From Drechmeria coniospora (Eukaryota > Ascomycota > Sordariomycetes > Hypocreales > Ophiocordycipitaceae): a DNA stretch of 64,000 nt. The stretch lies in NCBI RefSeq assembly GCF_001625195.1, contig NC_054389.1, forward strand, positions 1,984,001 to 2,048,000, written 5' to 3'. The position numbers were made by a program, and so were the translations under genes. Shown here in pieces: positions 45,543 to 56,720 of this stretch. Within the stretch, counting starts at the first letter, position 1. Every line of letters begins with the position of its first letter. Below the pieces are notes generated by a model that searched no databases, was not told the DNA's origin, and saw only the letters and a program-made list of their open reading frames with translations.

Positions 45543-47502
45543 TTATTGATCCTGGGCAACGGTGATGCCCTCCCTCAGGCCCTCCACCTTCAGCTCTTCG
45601 CCGGCGCAGCGCTGGTAAATGTCCCGAACATCATCGGTTGTCGTCTCAAAGTGACTAGTAGCGTCGTAGCTCTTGGAGATGAAGATGTTGTCCTTGCTCC
45701 CGCTGTCGATGGGCTCGTACATGGGAATCGGAGGGCCCTGTTGACACGATGTTTTTAGCATTGTTGAACCTCAAACGTGATGATGCATGTGAGACGTGGG
45801 CCTACCATGAACTGTTCCTCAATCTTGCCCAGGCGTTCCAGGCCGGGCTGGAGCTCGAGGTGATGGTTCGCCGACGACTCGGCAATTGTTGAAACAATGG
45901 CGATCCAATAGCCCTTGGGGCAAACGTTGTGGGCGGAGGAAACACAAGCGATGTAGATGTCTACGGGTAGTCAGCATGATAGATCACCTCGAGAGAGAAC
46001 AGGTGCCTCGGATAGCTTTACCATTCTTTCGGCCGACCTGAGACTGGGGAATGATGAGCTGGCACGAGTCGCTGTCATTGGTCCCAGCAAGAGGGTGCTT
46101 GAGGATGCAGATGGCGCGCAGCACGTGGCCGACGACCTTGGTCTTGCCGGGGAAGTACGAGGGGTCGCCGAGGATCATCTTGGCCTTTGTCTCGAACTTC
46201 ATCTCCTCCACCGAGGACATGGTAGCCTTGATACCGACGGCCTTGTCGCCATCGAAAAGCAGCTCATCCACGTTGGTGTTGAGCATGTAGGTACCGCCGT
46301 AGATGGCAGAGAGTCGAGCAAAGCCCTGGGGAAGCTCGCCGAGACCATAGAGGGGGTAGATGTATGGGGACTTTCCGTACCGAGCGACAGAGTTGCCGTA
46401 CAGACGGGTGCGCTCGATGACCTCCGGGGCCTGGCCCTTGGTTGTGATATGGTCGTCGGTAAGATAGAGGGCCATGGCATGGCCGATGAAGTCACGCGTG
46501 CCCGTCTCGAGGCCGAACTTGTCGTAGACCTCTTTCATGGAGCAGTTCTTGATATCAAGACCTTCGTGACGAATCAGCGCGACTGCTCATGACGAGAAAC
46601 AAAGCCAAGTCTTGGTACCATACCCTTGTGGGTGGCAGGGTCCTTCATGTCAAAGTTACCAATCCACTCGATGAAAGATTTCATTCGGCGCTTCTCAAAT
46701 ATACCCATGAGAGGGGACTTCAGGGCCTCGCCGGCATCGGATGGGACCTTGGCTACGGTGGCCTTGGGACTGGCTCCTTGCTGGACATAACTGCCAGCGA
46801 CCTGCTTGAATTCGAGATATCGCGTAACGTCGGTGGAGACGAGAATGTTGGTCAGCTCGCCCGATGACATGAGAAATTTGGGAACGAGATCGATGTTCCA
46901 GTCGTTGACACGACCGTACTTTGTCCATGGCTCCTCGCCCTTTTGGTAGTTGCCATACTTCTTGAACAGCTGTACGAGGTCGATGTGTCAGTCGTTGGGA
47001 ACATGATAGGGGATGCCGCAGTTCCGCTTCGATGGAGGGCGGCGGAGGGGGGGGCCTAACAGTTTCGATGTTCACGGACGCGGCCTCCCTAGCAACTGTC
47101 GTTAGCCGTGCTGGGGTTCAAGCACACGGGCCAGGTGATGCATACCCGCCATAGTGGTCATTGCGGTCAATATGCAGGACCTTCTTTCCCTTGACGGACA
47201 GCACGCTGAATTCGAGACGATGTTAGCGGTAGGTCTCCTAAATGAAGGAGGTGGGCAGATGGGCATGGGCATAGGGCCATCATCATCATCTTGTATTATC
47301 ATCGCATACCCGGAAAGGATGCACTCGGTCAAGCCTATCAGGGGGGAGGGGGCCGTCAGCATTCGTTGGAGGAGAAGAGAGAGATGTCACAATGTCGGTC
47401 ACCGCCTTGCCGAGGGAACTGCGATATCCATTCCATCGGCAATGAGAGCGACTTACCAGTGCCCAGCACAATGACATCGTACTCCTTTGCAATCTCGTCC
47501 AT
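45543..47502 (-). CDS. GDI1: Rab GDP-dissociation inhibitor
   Basis: Eight exons: 47502-47457, 47334-47310, 47205-47146, 47088-47061, 46969-46624, 46561-46022, 45960-45806 and 45737-45543. They encode 464 residues, the usual fungal length. GDI extracts GDP-bound, prenylated Rab/Ypt proteins from membranes and recycles them. The N-terminus MDEIAKEYDVIVLGTGLTEC is the FAD-fold-like start of the GDI/CHM family. HIDRNDHYGGEAASVNIETL follows, and then LMSSGELTNILVSTDVTRYLEFK, the mobile effector loop CSMKEVYDKFGLE, and YPLYGLGELPQGFARLSAIYGGTY. Each splice join restores family sequence. Exons 2 and 4 are only 25 and 28 nt. Most introns are 57-122 bp and GT-AG; intron 4 uses a less common GTTAGG donor. 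Confidence 0.95.
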
Positions 47503-48751
47503 GGCGTGCAGCGGGTGCCGATTCGGAACGTGTGGTAGGCAGGCAGTTGCAGTTGAAGGGGGGGAGGCGAAGGCGAAGGGAGGATGGGGAAGACGAAGGA
47601 AGAGATGCAGCTTGTTGGGTGGGTTGAAGCTTGGGAGCCGGAGGGGTTGTGCTCGGCCTTGGTGGCGGGGGGGGTTTGGGGGGCAACGAAATGGTTAGAG
47701 GTGGTACTCGAAAATAGGTGCTAGATAGGCGCAGAAATATGTACTTCCTTAGCAGCGGTGAGTGTGTGTGGGGAAACGAGAGACGGCAGGTTGACGACTA
47801 ATTGATGGAGAGCAAATACAACGTACACGGTACTCCGTACATTGGCTCCAATTGCCGTACACAACGTGTGTCTGCAAATCTTATAGTACTTATACTGTCT
47901 CGAAAGTACTACCACCAGAACATTCGCCCACCATGTCTGTTCGCAGACGCGGCACAAGCTGGCGTTAAAATTGAGCTGCTTCAAATGTGGGCAATAGGGG
48001 ATGGATCAGGCGTAATGAACGGCTCGTCTTCAGGCGGAAGGAAAATTGCTTCATTTCTCAGGCCATGAGTAATATGACAATGGCAGGGCCGTAATTAGAC
48101 CTCGCAGCAGAATCGGGGGAGGGCTAGTTATTTTCTGACCCCAGTTGGTCAGGGCAGTCGTCCTGCGAGCTGAGCTCGGAGTACAGTACTGTCGATGGCA
48201 GAGGACGGCATCAAGTGAAGGTGCCTTCCGTCGCGATGCCCGACGTCGGATCGTCGTCGCGTTCTCCCATCGTTTTTGTGTCAAACTTGGCGTGGCCACG
48301 CGGCATAGGATAGGGATGGGGTTGGGATGCGCGCGGTCCTCACCATGGTTAAAGCCAGTGATCCTCGACGAGGAGCCAAGGCTCAGGACGGGGGGGGGCA
48401 ACATGCGTGTGCCATGGAGCAGAGGTCGTGCTGGGCGTGACGCTGGCCGATGGTCATTTGATTCTCTCATTTCCCTGTCTGGCCGGCTCGGGACCACGAA
48501 ACGGGTATCAGGGTGCGCACATGCTGCCAGGCTACACGACTGCTAGATGGGCACCTCCTATTCTTACAATGCCCCGTCTCTGCTCTCTGAAATACGCTCG
48601 CGCGACCTATTGTCCGCTGCAAGATCACAGTCTCCGTCGACAGCCCTCAGAGATGCGCAATCCCAGCCATGTAGACATATATACTTTACAGAGCACCGCT
48701 CAGCTCCGCTCCGCTCCGCTCCGATTCGTCTTGGTTCTCGCCGGTCCGTTC
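47503..48751. other. Intergenic between GDI1 5' end and MRPL4 3' end
   Basis: It should hold the GDI1 promoter. No gene is supported; open frames over 48145-48960 lack protein features and run antisense into MRPL4. A single GTACTCCGTAC word lies near 47830. Confidence 0.55.
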
Positions 48752-49570
48752 TCAGGCGGTGGCTTCCTTTTCGGGTTTCGTCGTCATCGTGCTCCTCTGG
48801 GGCTGCTCTGTCCATGCATCCGACGTCTCTGGCTCGTCCTCGTACGCAGATGGCTTGTACGCTTGTCCATCTTGCGACTCGAGGTCGATCTCGATGTCCG
48901 ATTTCGCCACATCGACGGCGTCCTGCCAGGTGTAGTATCGTTCCGTCAATGCGTGCTTGATGGCCCGCATCGACTTCTGGACCTGTGGCGCATCATCATC
49001 GTCAGCATTCCGTCGGTCGGCCTTTGCTCAGCTTCAGCTCGAGCGTGGTGGATCTGGACGTACCGCTTCGTCCCGCATCTCGATTTCCCTCTCGCCAAAG
49101 CCCAACGCCCCCCGTGCCAACTCAACCTTGGACGTGGCCAACATGTTTCGCTCCTTGCAGCACACCCACCACAGTGCATGCAGGTCCTCCCAGGATTTCT
49201 TCCGCAGCTCCTCGACCGCCCACGGCCTTCCGTGCTCCTCCGTTTCCTTTGGCGTCCACAGCAGCTTGCCCTGGGAGGGGAAGAACCCCCACAGCCCGTG
49301 ATTTTCGTCCATGGCGATCTTGGGCTTGAAGTCGCGTGGTTTCGGCAGCGGCACGTCCGACATGGACAGGTTCTCACGAGGCCCCGAACCGTACAGGCTG
49401 CTGACGCCGCGGCTTGCGTTGTTGTCCTTGGTCCTTCGCTTGCACGCATGAGGTGTCGTCGAGAAGCCGGCTCTTGTCGTCGGGACGGCAGGGAGGGTAT
49501 TCTGGCTTGGGGATGAGCGGAACCGCGTGATGCGGCCCGCAGAGGACCGCAGGACGTTGGAAGCAGCCAT
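48752..49570 (-). CDS. MRPL4: Mitochondrial large-subunit ribosomal protein uL29m (MRPL4)
   Basis: Two exons, 49570-49064 and 48982-48752, give 245 residues. It belongs to the MRP-L47/uL29 family of the 54S mitoribosomal subunit. The N-terminus ([20 protein letters not shown], up to about 45) is basic and acid-free, a mitochondrial presequence. The family core is [34 protein letters not shown] in pieces, then [20 protein letters not shown] and [17 protein letters not shown]. The 81-bp intron (GTACGT...CACAG) joins REIEMRDEA to [16 protein letters not shown], the expected continuation. A charged, disordered C-terminal tail ([16 protein letters not shown]) follows. It is transcribed in the same direction as GDI1, with 1.25 kb between. 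Confidence 0.92.
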
Positions 49571-50148
49571 TGAAATGGTGAGGCCGGCTCAGACAGGCTC
49601 GGATGCCAGATGCCAGCCGCTGGGGAGTGACGACGGAAATTTTGGGATGCTCTGGCCGAAGCATCATCTGATTGGAGGGCGGGCATCAGCTCCATGGCTC
49701 CACCACGAATCCCGTCACCGACAGTCTGCGCAAATGGCCTACCCTGCACTACTATCCCCCCACATTGGGTTCATCTCGACTCCTCCATGAGTCGAAAGCA
49801 TCTTGATTTTTCGTTAGCCCCCCTGTTACGCGCAGATGAATGTAAATATATACAGTTGTGGCAAGGGCTAGATGTAGAATTGTACTGCAAATAGGGAAGA
49901 AGGTGTAATGCGCGCTGGTGACTAAGACGGTGACTGTCGGGAATCCCACTGTTAGGGTGACTTATGCCTAACTACTACTTGACAGGGTACAACTCCATAA
50001 CACTCCCCAAATATAAAATACAGCATTTTTCTCACCACCGCACAAGAAACAAGACCAAAAGAATTAAACTCTGGTTTCTTATCCAACCTACGCCCTTGAC
50101 ACCTATATAAATACCTTCTATCTACTCGTTAAGAGTACCCTATTCATT
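49571..50148. other. Intergenic with a TATA element before a broken secreted-protein gene
   Basis: It includes the MRPL4 promoter side and an AT-rich stretch from about 49960. A TATA box sits at about 50104-50112. No gene is seen. Confidence 0.6.
50104..50112 (+). promoter_or_regulatory. TATA-box element
   Basis: TATATAAAT lies about 40 bases upstream of the ATG at 50149, a normal spacing for a TATA-driven fungal gene with a short leader. I see no comparably clear box upstream of the housekeeping genes. Confidence 0.5.
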
Positions 50149-50625
50149 ATGGTTCAATTTCAGGCTGTCCTTATTTTGTTCCTGCATTAGCTGGTTTCCA
50201 CTGCCCCGTCTGCAGCTGAACCTGACCAAGCTGGAGCGAAGCCCTGTATAGAAGCAGTGCACCAGGCTCTCAAGCTGAATTCGCTGCAATGCATGAACGA
50301 CCACGAAGTCTTGAACGCGTGCGCTACAGCTACCGACTGGTTCTCTTGCCTCCAAGTCCAGTTTAAGGAATGCATCGACACTGCGAATGGATCTCGTCCC
50401 AGAACTGACGACTGCCTTAACAAGCATAATGTGAAGTACAAACACCCAAGCGAAAAAAAAAAAAAGATTTATATGGGAAAAGTGAGGATTGAGGAGATGG
50501 ATTCTCTGCTTTGTTATAAAGACTGTATAGAGCACCGACCAACTACAATAGAGCCTTATAGACAGACTGATTACTCTGATCAACCAATCTTGTTCGAACG
50601 AGGGAAACATTATGCTTTCTACTAA
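50149..50625 (+). pseudogene. Small cysteine-rich secreted protein with in-frame TAG at codon 14
   Basis: The ATG at 50149 starts a signal-peptide-like stretch (MVQFQAVLILFLH). TAG at 50188-50190 interrupts it, and the frame then continues without a stop to 50625. The continuation completes a signal-peptide end (LVSTAPSAAEP) followed by a Cys-rich mature part. Cys occur in KPCIEA, LQCMND, NACATA, FSCLQV, KECIDT and DDCLNK, with two more near the end (LLCYKDC). Spacing is compact, like disulfide-bonded secreted proteins. A13 at 50453-50465 encodes a Lys run and is a likely slippage site. No GT-AG intron of normal size removes the TAG. It is either a recently broken gene, a readthrough case, or a base error. 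The family is not recognised, and no activity is claimed. A start at a later ATG would lose the signal peptide. Confidence 0.55.
50453..50465 (+). repeat. A13 homopolymer inside the broken secreted-protein frame
   Basis: Thirteen consecutive A encode part of a Lys run. One base more or less would shift the frame of the last 50 codons. Confidence 0.8.
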
Positions 50626-51759
50626 TTGTGGCAAGGCGACAATCCGAAGCTTATTGTGCTTCGTACATGTACAACATCATACTCTGGCCAGAGTGCGTCG
50701 ATATTCTTTCCCAACCGTACCGGTGTCACGGAATGAAAGCTACACGTATGGATTTGTGCTCATGACGAAAGGCACACGCGCCGTCATCGTCTACTGTATG
50801 GCCACTGTTATCGAAACTCCCCCCACAATCACGGCAACATGGCTGTGTCAGTCGCAAGTTCTACTGCATATACAGTCCTGCCATGCAGGTGCCGCAGAGC
50901 GAAGGTCGATTTGGCCGAGGACTGATGCAACATGCCACAACATGAACCCAACGCTCTTCGATCCTCAAAAAAGGTGATGCCAGATGGGAGTTGCAACAAT
51001 GCGCCGGCATCTACTGTATGCTTCGAACCGCTACTGCATGCTTCGAACCTCAGTCTGCCTAGTGAGTGAATGACCTGTTTTACTCGTTGCCCGAGGAGCA
51101 GGTCCAAGATGGCAGTCGCGGAGCTTATGATACTGGCGAGGGACAAGGGGAACGCATGCACGCCACAGGCAACAACCTGCCTGAAGTGCACCCGAGAAGT
51201 GGACGACCACCCTCTAGACGAGGGTGGGCTTCGAGAATCACAGTGCTAGACACCGGCAACAAGCAAGTCAAATCGGCCCTTGATGCACGCCGCAGAAGAA
51301 GCCGACGTCCTCACATGCCATGCAGCGAGCGCCCCGCTTGTCACACATTCCCTTGACAGGTTCGCACTCAGCGTCACCGCCGAGCTGAGGCTGGAACGCG
51401 GGCGCGGCCACGCTGGAGCAACGTCGTTCCAGATTGGTTCAAGTTGAATATTCAGCCAGAGATGACGAGTATGATGACCGACGACAACAACAACGACAAC
51501 AACGACATACTTACGTATCGGCGTGTGAGCCAGACGAGGCAAGCGCGTGAACGCGGACTGGCTCCGAGAGAGATGCTGTTGCTGCACTGGGATGCCCACG
51601 GGACACGCGCTTTTTACAACATACCTCGCGAATGGCAACAGACACGAAGAAAAGGGGCGAATGTAGGGCAAGAATGACAACGACATTGGAAACCGACTCA
51701 GTGTCATGCTGACAGTTGAACAGAAAAGATCATGACTCTTCTGCCGATATACTGTAGGT

Positions 51760-52660
51760 AAGATATGTACTTGTACTTGTACTTGGCTACTTACTGTACA
51801 GTACATCTGGATGCTGTAAGTACTTACAGTACTATTTACTAGTACTTGTAGAAGTACGGAGTACGGAGTACGAATGCTGTGATTGCGTGATACTTGCTCA
51901 TCTACTAGGTACGAAGTACCGAGTGCCTACAGTACTTAATTACAACTACAGCACACATACCATTACATGTATGTAGCGTACTGCGTACTTACTGTACCAA
52001 GGTGTTCAGTGCGAAGTACTTACTCCGTACTTGTACATGTTCTCCGAAGCAGATGAACGAACCCAAGCCGGAGTACGGAGTACTCCGTAGGTGTAAATTA
52101 TTACTTAGTTGTAAGTACTTACATGAACGGAGTACTTACTCGTACGTAAGTACTGTGCTGTGTAGGTGTATCGTCGGACAAAACAACGCACGTGGACGGA
52201 AAGTACCTGTAGTTACAACTACATGTACGGAGTACGGAGTACAGCTACAAGTATTATTTTACGTACCAAGTAAGTATGTGTCATGGTCGTACTCCGTAAG
52301 TAAGTACAAGTACTGTAAATGTACTGTAAGTACTCCGTATTGTACTCCGTAGGTGCAGACAATGTACATGCAGTTGAAGTACGGCAAGTGGTAGTACTGT
52401 ACTTGTACTCCGTACGGAATACAGTACATACTTACTAGCTTGCCCAGGTAAAAGTACTTGGTGCTCATATCCGGGTACAAGCGAGTTGGTGCAATTCCTT
52501 GCACTCTGTACTCCGTAAGTACGTCCACACTTGCTTACGGAGCTGTGCAACGTACATATAGTCCGTACATGTAATACAAGTAATGGAAAATGTAACGTGT
52601 CGGTCTGTATTCCATGTACATGTACAGTACTCTTGTAAGTATGAAGTATCGCATCCACAG
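51760..52660. repeat. GTAC-word cluster
   Basis: Dense non-periodic GTAC words in both orientations, including overlapping GTACGGAGTAC copies near 51855-51870 and 52070-52090. Confidence 0.7.
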
Positions 52661-53144
52661 TCATCCACCGCGTCTCACCGCTTCCGACAGCCGACAACCG
52701 AGTGGAAGGAACCCAATGTGGGACTTCCCGTGGTGAACGACTCCATCAGCCCATCCAAAACCGCCCGCCCCATTTCTTCCGTTTCTTCCATTTATTTCTT
52801 CCATCAATCCTTTGTCGAACGACCTGGACCACAAGCACGAGCCAGTGGGGAGGGGGGTGTTGCTATTGCCCCCCCTCCCCCCTCTTCCGTTCGCTGCTAC
52901 TGGCATGCCAACCCAGCCTTCGACTTGCCTCGCATGGAAATCGTCCAAGACGCATTCTTTCGACGGAGAAGAGCGGAACCGGCAAGCAGGGGCGAGGGAA
53001 GAACCGGACAAAGCCAGGTCAGAAGACGTGGAAAAAGCATCGGACGGCAGTGAATGAGCGAACGAGTGGCGAGGGTGAGGGAAGGAAGCAAAAGCACCGA
53101 CGTGCCGTTCGTGGCCCTGATGGCCGGCCCACAGGTGGCAGGTA

Positions 53145-54380
53145 TCCGTACTCCGTACGGAGTACAGTACATGTATTTGTACTGTTACCTAAGTACTTGC
53201 TGTAAGTACGGAGTAGGGGTTCTAGATTGCGGAACCTGGCGCCCCGGGCCGGCCAGCCTCCTCTTCTCCTCAAGGGCGAGTGGGTGGGAGGTTGGATGGC
53301 ATTCTCGTTGGTCCTGTGACGTGATGTTGTCGTCCAGTTTTCTGGCCTCGACAGGCACGTGCACTTGCACTTACTAGCAAGTGCAGTAGTAATGATTGTA
53401 CCCGCATGTACGGAGTACGGAGTACTTACATGCATGATATGTTCTCGTCGAATATGCCCAAGTACGTACGGGACGAGTAATTAGGTAAGTACTCCGTCCG
53501 TCCTTGCGCGTACGCACAAGCACAATTGCTTGCGCAAGGACAAGTTGGCAGTACTTACTCATACAAAGTAGTACTTGTAAGTACTTGGACATAAGCATTA
53601 CTGTGCTTCGTACTTCCGTACTTCGTACTGTACTGTACTGTACTTACTTGCAAGTACTTGCAACTACAGTCCATGTGCAGATGAGTGTTTTGTTGAGCCT
53701 GTTCACCGTACGGAGTACGCCTACATGTACAGTACAATACAACAACTACTTACATAGTACGGAGTACAACTACGCGTATACACCTAGTAATACATGTACT
53801 TACTGTACACGTACTATACCGTACACCTGCAGGTACTTATATCCTTATCAGTACGGCGGATCCAGCCAGGGGGGGGGTTGATTTTCCTTCTACCTCGCAC
53901 ACCTCCAGATAACAGGTACTGCATGTACTGCGTGCTGTAGTTGTGCATGTACTTACTGTACGCATAGTACCTAGTATGCATGTGCATGTGCTTGTAGAAG
54001 GGTACTGTACACTGTTCGTGGTATCTCCAGTACAAGTACGGATACTGTATTACTTGTAGACTTGTACTTGTACGCTGCACACTCCGTACAGTACTTATTT
54101 GTTGTAATTACATGTACGGTACACACCTACTGCACAGTGTAATACTGTACGAGCGTTGTGGGTGCATGCGCCGTGCTTGGAGCCGTTCTACGGGAATGTT
54201 GGCTCGTCGAGGACCGTTACCCAAGTAAGTACATTCAGTAATACAACTACTTACATACTGTACATACAGTACTTGTACACGGAGCACAGCTAAGTACGTA
54301 CAGTAAGTACCTAGTAGACACAAGCGCTGATACTTGCACTGTACTTGTACAGCAGTACAGTACAAACCTCCGTACAGTAC
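53145..54380. repeat. GTAC-word cluster
   Basis: Dense GTACGGAGTAC, GTACTCCGTAC and ACTTGTAC-type words, interrupted at about 53225-53350 by ordinary GC-richer sequence. Confidence 0.65.
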
Positions 54381-55784
54381 ATGCAAGGTCTGGAGGCGTG
54401 ACTGTGCAAAGGTGACACTGTATCAATTATGCTGTAAATACCGGCTTCGGGCAATGCGCTTTTGGGGGCGATCGAGCAATGCAAGCCCCCTCTTCATCGG
54501 GCACGACTCCGTCTTTGAGGTGTACAACTAAGTAATACGCAGAAAGGGGAGTAAGAGGGACGACGACGTCTTTTGGAGCACGATAATCACAATCATGTCC
54601 AACGACGCCCTGGTCGACGCAGCCCCTGTAGGACGGCCTGGCATTGCCATTGGGCTTGATTCGATGCTGATGATATGGTGCATACTTGTGCAAGCATAAT
54701 GCACTGTACAGTACGATCAGATATATTACTGGTACTCTTCATGTAATTTGGAGAAGATGTACTGATATCCTCCCAATCGCACCCCCGAATACGAACCAAT
54801 ATCATCAGACCGAAGCCAGACTCGGTCGAAAGTGCAGCAAGTAATAGTACTTACTTGCTCCGTGTAAAGGAGGTGTAGGTATCATTATAAGTACAAGCAA
54901 CATGAAGTATTCGTGCTCGCCTTGTAGCCTGATTTTTGCCCCCGCCCGTCATCCGTTCCTTGGTAGCCAGGTTGCACAGTAAAGTGTCATCCCGCATCCC
55001 GCATGCTTCATCCGTATCCGCAAGTGCTGGCCACTTTCTAGCATCGCGAGCCACTTTTCGTTCAAGTCAGCAAATATCCTTACCGCGATGGCACCAGATT
55101 CTGGTGGCACGCGGCTGGGAGGAGGCACGCCGTTCCGCCCCCGCGGGATCCGTCGAGAGAAGACTTGGCAAAGAAGAAAGGAAGTCGGGGAACAAAAAAC
55201 AAGGTGGACGATGACCCGTTGAACGAGATAAGGAGCCCCTCCCTATCTACCGGATGTGCTGATATGGGGGTAGGTTTCGTCAAGCAAAAGTACAAGTACA
55301 CCTACTTGTACGAGTACTGTAATACTGCAAGTACGTACTTGCATGTAGACTGATAGCTACTCAAGTACGGAGTACTGTACACTGACAATCACGATCAGAC
55401 GCGCTGCAGCACCGAGCTTCCCCACGCGTACAGTACACATACGATCCATGGCAGGAAAGGCCACGTCCAGCCGAGAGGCGAGTCGGCCTTGAAAGATGGC
55501 ATTCCGCACACGTGTACACATACATGGTGCGCAGCTGTGCCCTGTGCTCGCAACTCGGGTCATGGAGCGGGTCGTGTATCGCCAGAACACTTCGACCCGC
55601 CGGTTGCTGTTTGGGGGGAGGACAACGCAGCGCCGTCATCGGACGCAGGACATTATCGTCGCACGGGCCGCTCAAGGCACGCACTTGCAATTACTTACAT
55701 CACAATCACAGGCATGCTGGTCCTTGGATGTCGGCGAATGATCAGAGTCGCGTACGACCGAGGCCTCAGGGCTGGTCCCTCGAC

Positions 55785-55906
55785 CAACACCAACCCCGAC
55801 ACCACCAACACAAACCCCAATACCAACACGATGAACACGATGAACACGACGAACACCACCATGAACACCACCAACACCACCGACGCAGCACCAACACCAC
55901 CAACAT
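55785..55906 (+). repeat. AACACCACC-type minisatellite
   Basis: Imperfect tandem units of 6-9 bases (AACACC, AACACG, ACCACCAAC) run for about 120 bp. They make an Asn/Thr-rich frame on the plus strand and a Val/Phe-rich, falsely membrane-like frame on the minus strand. Confidence 0.8.
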
Positions 55907-56660
55907 GAGACACACCAAGCCGAGACCGGCGAGAGGGCCCGCCAAGGCCATTCTATATACATGTACTGGTAGTTGTATGTTGTCGTGACTGGCGACTGAC
56001 AGTGACGACAAGCGATTTGGCGATGACGAGCAACCCTGCCAGCCCATGCCCTTGGTGAGGAGTCATTTTGCGACACGCAAGTAGGCACACCTACTTCCCC
56101 AAGCAGTAGCAGTACTCCCATACCTGCTGGCCGTCCGCCCATTACTATGCATGTCGGGTATAGGTGCACATGTGCGTGCAGGAGTTGGTAAGCAGGCCAA
56201 CGAAATAGGTACGTGCTCGTTCATGTCTACCTGCAGCCACCGTACTCTACAGCCGTGCCAGTTGGGGTGGGTGGTATTGCATACTACTAGATGAGTGCGT
56301 GCACAGCACGTTGCTGGTCAGCTAACCATGCGTGTATTTGACGCCCATCAATCACACGGCCTGAGTGTGCCCTTGCCGGGGAGAGAATCGGAGCCGTCCC
56401 TGGCGTATCCATCTGAGAGGATGGCACATCCGGCCAAACAGGCCAAACAAATTCGTAGCGGCGAGGGATAGATCTGGCACTGCAAAGTACGAGACCAGTA
56501 ACAGCAGGAGCACCGGAATTTGCCCCAGACGCCCTCGAGGACGAGCTCTTGACTGCTCGAGTGCGGTGCACGTTCAGCCCTCGTCGGGATGACGATGCAA
56601 ATTTCGAACGCCGTGGCAGCAATCCGAACGGGCTTCGTGAACGAGCAAGACATCCGACAT

Positions 56661-56720
<60 letters not shown>
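56661..56720 (+). repeat. (GTC)20 microsatellite
   Basis: Twenty perfect GTC units lie in intergenic DNA, the longest perfect trinucleotide array in the window. Confidence 0.9.

Noticed and set aside
51005..51055. Possible tRNA T-arm (TTCGAACC occurring twice)
   Set aside because: The two copies are a short direct repeat (CTACTG-ATGCTTCGAACC); no cloverleaf can be drawn around them.
51246..51806. 186-codon minus frame with a Val run
   Set aside because: The Val run comes from a simple GTT/AAC repeat; the rest is not protein-like.
55672..56169. Hydrophobic minus-strand frame suggesting membrane segments
   Set aside because: The hydrophobic part is the reverse strand of the AACACC minisatellite.
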